NCBI GenBank assembly: GCA_050014415.1
Contig: JBEKDJ010000251.1
Coordinates: 1-7,164, forward strand
DNA from: JBEKDJ01 sp050014415
Lineage (GTDB): Bacteria; Desulfobacterota; BSN033; UBA1163
Reading direction: 5' to 3'
DNA: 7,164 nucleotides
In this document: positions 4,184-7,164 of the stretch, in pieces
Numbering within the stretch: position 1 is the first letter of the stretch
Layout: every line of letters starts with the position of its first letter
Made by a program: the position numbers and the translations under genes
Notes under the pieces: generated by a model
The model's input: the letters and a program-made list of their open reading frames with translations, nothing else
Told to the model about the DNA's origin: nothing
Databases searched by the model: none

Positions 4184-7164
4184 ATGGATAAAATAGAAGA
4201 AAAACAACCCATCGGCGCGGTCATGGTAGTTGGTGGTGGGATTGGTGGGATGCAGGCCTCCTTGGACCTAGCAGAGTCCGGGTTTTACGTCTATCTGGTT
4301 GACAACTCTCCCACAATCGGGGGAGTCATGGCCCAACTCGATAAGACCTTTCCGACTAATGATTGCTCTATGTGCATTATGTCCCCGAAGTTAGTGGAAT
4401 GCGGGAGGCATCTGAATATCCGCATCATCAGCAATGCAGAAGTCGAGGGGATTGAAGGTGACCCCGGCCAATTTGAGGTGACCGTCACCAAAAAACCAAG
4501 ATATATCCATATCGATCGATGTACAGGATGCGGCGAATGCGCCAAACACTGCCCGGTCAGTGCCATCGACACATATAATGAGGGAATGAGCAGACGAGCT
4601 GCCATTTATATAAAATATCCGCAGGCTATACCAAAGGTCTTTCTCATTGATCGTAACCAATGCATTGGATGTGGGCTCTGTGAGAGGGTCTGTCTGGCGA
4701 AGGCAATCAATTATGGGGACCAACAGATGGTTGAAAAGATTGGGGTCGGGTCCATCATCCTTTCCCCGGGTTATGAGGTCTTTGATGCGCGACTTCGGCA
4801 GGAATTCGGTTATGCGGTCTATCCCAATGTCGTTTCAAGCATAGAGTTTGAAAGGTTATTGAGTGCTACAGGACCCCACCGAGGCCATCTCCTTCGTCCC
4901 TCCGACGGAACCATTCCAGAGAGGATCGCCTTCATCCAATGTGTCGGATCTCGGGATTCGAATTGTGGAAATGAGTACTGCTCCTCCATCTGCTGCATGT
5001 ATGCGACGAAAGAAGCCATTATTGCCAAAGAGCATGTTCACTTTGTAAAACCCACCATCTTCTATATGGATGTCCGAGCTTATGGTAAGGGATTCGATGC
5101 GTATTATGAGAGGGCAAAGTCTGAGTATGGGGTTCGTTTCATCAAATGCATGGTATCCAAAGTGAGAGAACAGTTTAAAACAAAGAACCTCTCGGTGATT
5201 TACTTGAATGAAGAGGGAAAGATTGTTGAAGAGGAATTCGATCTGGTTGTCCTCTCCGTAGGCATGGTCCCTTCCAAACAAACCGTTGAGATGGCAAAAC
5301 GGATGGGCCTTGAAGTTGATTCCTACGGATTTTGTAAAACAAAACCTTTTGAACCTACCTCCACGTCAAGGCCGGGAATCTATGTGTGCGGGGCATTTCA
5401 AGGGCCAAAAGACATTCCGGAAACCGTCACTCAGGCCAGTGGTGCAGTGGCCGATGCCACCGGCATGATCGCTTCGGCAAGAGGGACGATGGCCATCAAG
5501 AGGGAGTACCCTACTGAAGCTGATGTGGCCGGTCAAGAGCCTCGGATCGGGGTCTTTGTCTGTCATTGCGGTATCAATATCGGAGGAGTGGTTAATGTAC
5601 CTGCAGTAAAAGAATATGCTCGCACGCTGAAAAACGTCGTCCACGCTGATGAAAACCTCTATACCTGCTCCACGGACACCCAAGAGAAGATTAAAAATGC
5701 GATTAAGGAACATCATCTGAACCGTGTCATCGTCGCCTCCTGTTCCCCACGAACCCACGAGCCCATGTTTCGAGAGACGCTCCGGGATGGAGGATTGAAC
5801 AAATACCTCTTTGAGATGGCCAATATCCGTGATCAGTGTTCTTGGGTCCACATGCGTCAGAAGGAAGATGCCACTCTTAAGGCTAAAGACCTCGTCCGGA
5901 TGGCCGTGGCCAATGCCCGGTTGATTCAGCCCCTCGGTGAAGTGGCGGTTTCAGTCATTCAGAAAGGTTTAGTGATCGGAGGAGGAGTGGCTGGGATGAC
6001 CGCTGCCCTCAAACTGGCAGAACAAGGCTATGAGGTCTTCCTCATTGAGAAAGAGGCCCAGTTGGGAGGAAATCTGAGAAACCTCTACCATACCATCGAG
6101 GGTGAAGATGTTCAGTCCTTTTTGAAGAATTTGATCAATCAGGTGACGAGCAATTCTTCCATCCATGTCATCACCAATGCATTGGTGGTCGATTTCAGTG
6201 GCTCCCAAGGAAACTTCTCTACAGGGGTGATGGTGGCACCTACCATGTATTATCGAAAGATTGAGCATGGGATAACGGTCCTGGCCACAGGCGCTGAAGA
6301 ATGGAAACCCAATGAATATCTCTATGGTGAAGACCCTCGTATTGTCACACAACTCGAATTAGAGGCTCGGATCGCCAATCAGAAAGACGAAGTGGTTCGA
6401 GCGAATCAGGTGGTGATGATTCAATGTGTGGGCTCAAGAAATGAGCAGCGACCTTACTGCAGCCGTACATGTTGCGCTACGGCTGTGAAGAATGCCCTCA
6501 AGATCAAAGAACTGAATCCCAAAGCCAAAATCACTATCCTCTATCGGGATATGCGAACTTATGGCCTCTTAGAATCGTACTATGCCAAGGCCCGGAACGA
6601 AGGGATCATGTTCGTCAAATACGAGCCTGAAGAAAAACCCGAGGTCAAAAAGGACGGCGAAAGTCTCTCTGTCTCTTTCAAGGATCGAATTTTAAGGGAA
6701 CAGATGGAAGTCAGACCTGACCTCTTGGTTCTCTCCGTCGCCACCATTCCGAGGGAGAATGAGGAATTGGCAACCATGTTGAAGGTCCCTCGCACTGCAG
6801 AAGGCTTCTTCTTAGAAGCCCATATGAAGCTGAGGCCTGTTGATTTTGCCACAGATGGCCTTTACCTGGCTGGAGGAGGCCATGGCCCCAAATTGATCAG
6901 TGAAACCATTGCCCAAGCAAGTGCAGCAGCGGCTCGGGCCTGTACCATCTTATCCAAAGAGAAGATGTTAGTGGGTGGTGTTGTGGCCGTGGTGGAGGGC
7001 GAACGGTGTGCGGCTTGTTTAACTTGCGTAAGGGTTTGTCCTTATAGTGTGCCGGTGATTAATGCGAAGGGCGAGGCAGAGATTGATTTATCGAAGTGCA
7101 AGGGGTGCGGCAGTTGTGCGGCCGAGTGTCCAGCAAAGGCAATTGAGTTGATGCATTTCCAGAG
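4184..7164 (+). CDS. hdrA: Tandem HdrA-like FAD/iron-sulfur protein (3' end missing)
   Basis: HdrA carries the FAD that splits electrons in heterodisulfide-reductase-type complexes, with a chain of [4Fe-4S] clusters leading to partners and ferredoxin. The reading frame from the ATG at 4184 has no stop before the window end (993 codons). Residues 13-80 are a classical HdrA FAD fold: VVGGGIGG (15-22) and FPTNDCSMCIMSPKL (56-70). A ferredoxin insert follows (C113, 116, 119, 123; C160, 163, 166, 170). The rest of the first flavin half has C253-X12-C266-X3-C270-C271, the spacing I recall for the non-classical cluster of methanogen HdrA. The HdrA N-terminal-type domain lies in mid-protein (CHCG at 460-463; C495, C520, C552). 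A second flavin module has GGGVAG (599-604) and C748-X10-C759-X3-C763-C764, but no CSMC motif and no ferredoxin insert. The C-terminal ferredoxin has C942, 945, 948, 952 and C972, 975, 978, 982. By comparison with the first gene, roughly 15-25 residues are missing. HdrA family membership is firm; physiological partners are unknown. Confidence 0.93.
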   Translation, partial: MDKIEEKQPIGAVMVVGGGIGGMQASLDLAESGFYVYLVDNSPTIGGVMAQLDKTFPTNDCSMCIMSPKLVECGRHLNIRIISNAEVEGIEGDPGQFEVTVTKKPRYIHIDRCTGCGECAKHCPVSAIDTYNEGMSRRAAIYIKYPQAIPKVFLIDRNQCIGCGLCERVCLAKAINYGDQQMVEKIGVGSIILSPGYEVFDARLRQEFGYAVYPNVVSSIEFERLLSATGPHRGHLLRPSDGTIPERIAFIQCVGSRDSNCGNEYCSSICCMYATKEAIIAKEHVHFVKPTIFYMDVRAYGKGFDAYYERAKSEYGVRFIKCMVSKVREQFKTKNLSVIYLNEEGKIVEEEFDLVVLSVGMVPSKQTVEMAKRMGLEVDSYGFCKTKPFEPTSTSRPGIYVCGAFQGPKDIPETVTQASGAVADATGMIASARGTMAIKREYPTEADVAGQEPRIGVFVCHCGINIGGVVNVPAVKEYARTLKNVVHADENLYTCSTDTQEKIKNAIKEHHLNRVIVASCSPRTHEPMFRETLRDGGLNKYLFEMANIRDQCSWVHMRQKEDATLKAKDLVRMAVANARLIQPLGEVAVSVIQKGLVIGGGVAGMTAALKLAEQGYEVFLIEKEAQLGGNLRNLYHTIEGEDVQSFLKNLINQVTSNSSIHVITNALVVDFSGSQGNFSTGVMVAPTMYYRKIEHGITVLATGAEEWKPNEYLYGEDPRIVTQLELEARIANQKDEVVRANQVVMIQCVGSRNEQRPYCSRTCCATAVKNALKIKELNPKAKITILYRDMRTYGLLESYYAKARNEGIMFVKYEPEEKPEVKKDGESLSVSFKDRILREQMEVRPDLLVLSVATIPRENEELATMLKVPRTAEGFFLEAHMKLRPVDFATDGLYLAGGGHGPKLISETIAQASAAAARACTILSKEKMLVGGVVAVVEGERCAACLTCVRVCPYSVPVINAKGEAEIDLSKCKGCGSCAAECPAKAIELMHFQ

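Noticed and set aside
4291..4723. Overlapping minus-strand open frames of 104 and 110 residues
   Set aside because: Antisense to the FAD fold and ferredoxin insert of the second hdrA-like gene, with no independent signal.
4856..5281. 141-residue minus-strand open frame resembling the one at 912-1349
   Set aside because: Both are antisense to the same HdrA flavin segment of the two paralogs, so the similarity mirrors the sense strand.

Overview
The window holds three consecutive plus-strand genes for flavin- and iron-sulfur-based electron transfer. They look like part of one operon from a strict anaerobe. The organism is probably a Desulfobacterota member (sulfate reducer, syntroph or relative) or a similar anaerobe. 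I base this on the very long HdrA-like proteins, the GltD/HdrA fusion, the MvhD with a long C-terminal extension and the mid-range base composition. This is pattern recognition without a database search. No hydrogenase, HdrB, HdrC, transposase, tRNA, rRNA or CRISPR is visible.

Layout. (1) 1-3278: the 3' part (1,091 codons) of a large gene entering from the left edge. It encodes the end of a GltD-like NAD(P)H/FAD domain, a cysteine-rich cluster and two HdrA-type flavin/Fe-S modules ending in a double-cluster ferredoxin. (2) 3279-3391: a 113-base gap with a 7-base-periodic repeat and a 14-bp perfect hairpin that ends against the ribosome binding site of the next gene. (3) 3392-4147: an MvhD-family [2Fe-2S] protein with a C-terminal extension resembling a winged helix. 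(4) 4148-4183: a 36-base gap with another short 7-base periodicity. (5) 4184-7164: a second large HdrA-type protein whose 3' end is cut by the right edge, with 993 complete codons visible and probably only a few residues missing.

How they may work together. In characterised HdrA/MvhD systems, electrons enter through the MvhD [2Fe-2S] cluster, reach the HdrA FAD, and are split between a high-potential and a low-potential (ferredoxin) acceptor. Here MvhD lies between two related HdrA-like proteins. They share about 750 C-terminal residues but have different N-termini: NAD(P)H/GltD-type in the first, and the classical HdrA FAD-plus-ferredoxin type in the second. The simplest reading is an NAD(P)H-linked flavin-based bifurcating or confurcating complex whose other half (HdrB/HdrC-like, formate dehydrogenase or another partner) lies outside the window. 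That reading is inference.

The two large proteins are clearly ancient duplicates. Each also contains an internal duplication, so the HdrA-type FAD/cluster module with the non-classical C-Xn-C-X3-CC motif occurs four times in 7.2 kb. The long minus-strand open frames are shadows of these genes.
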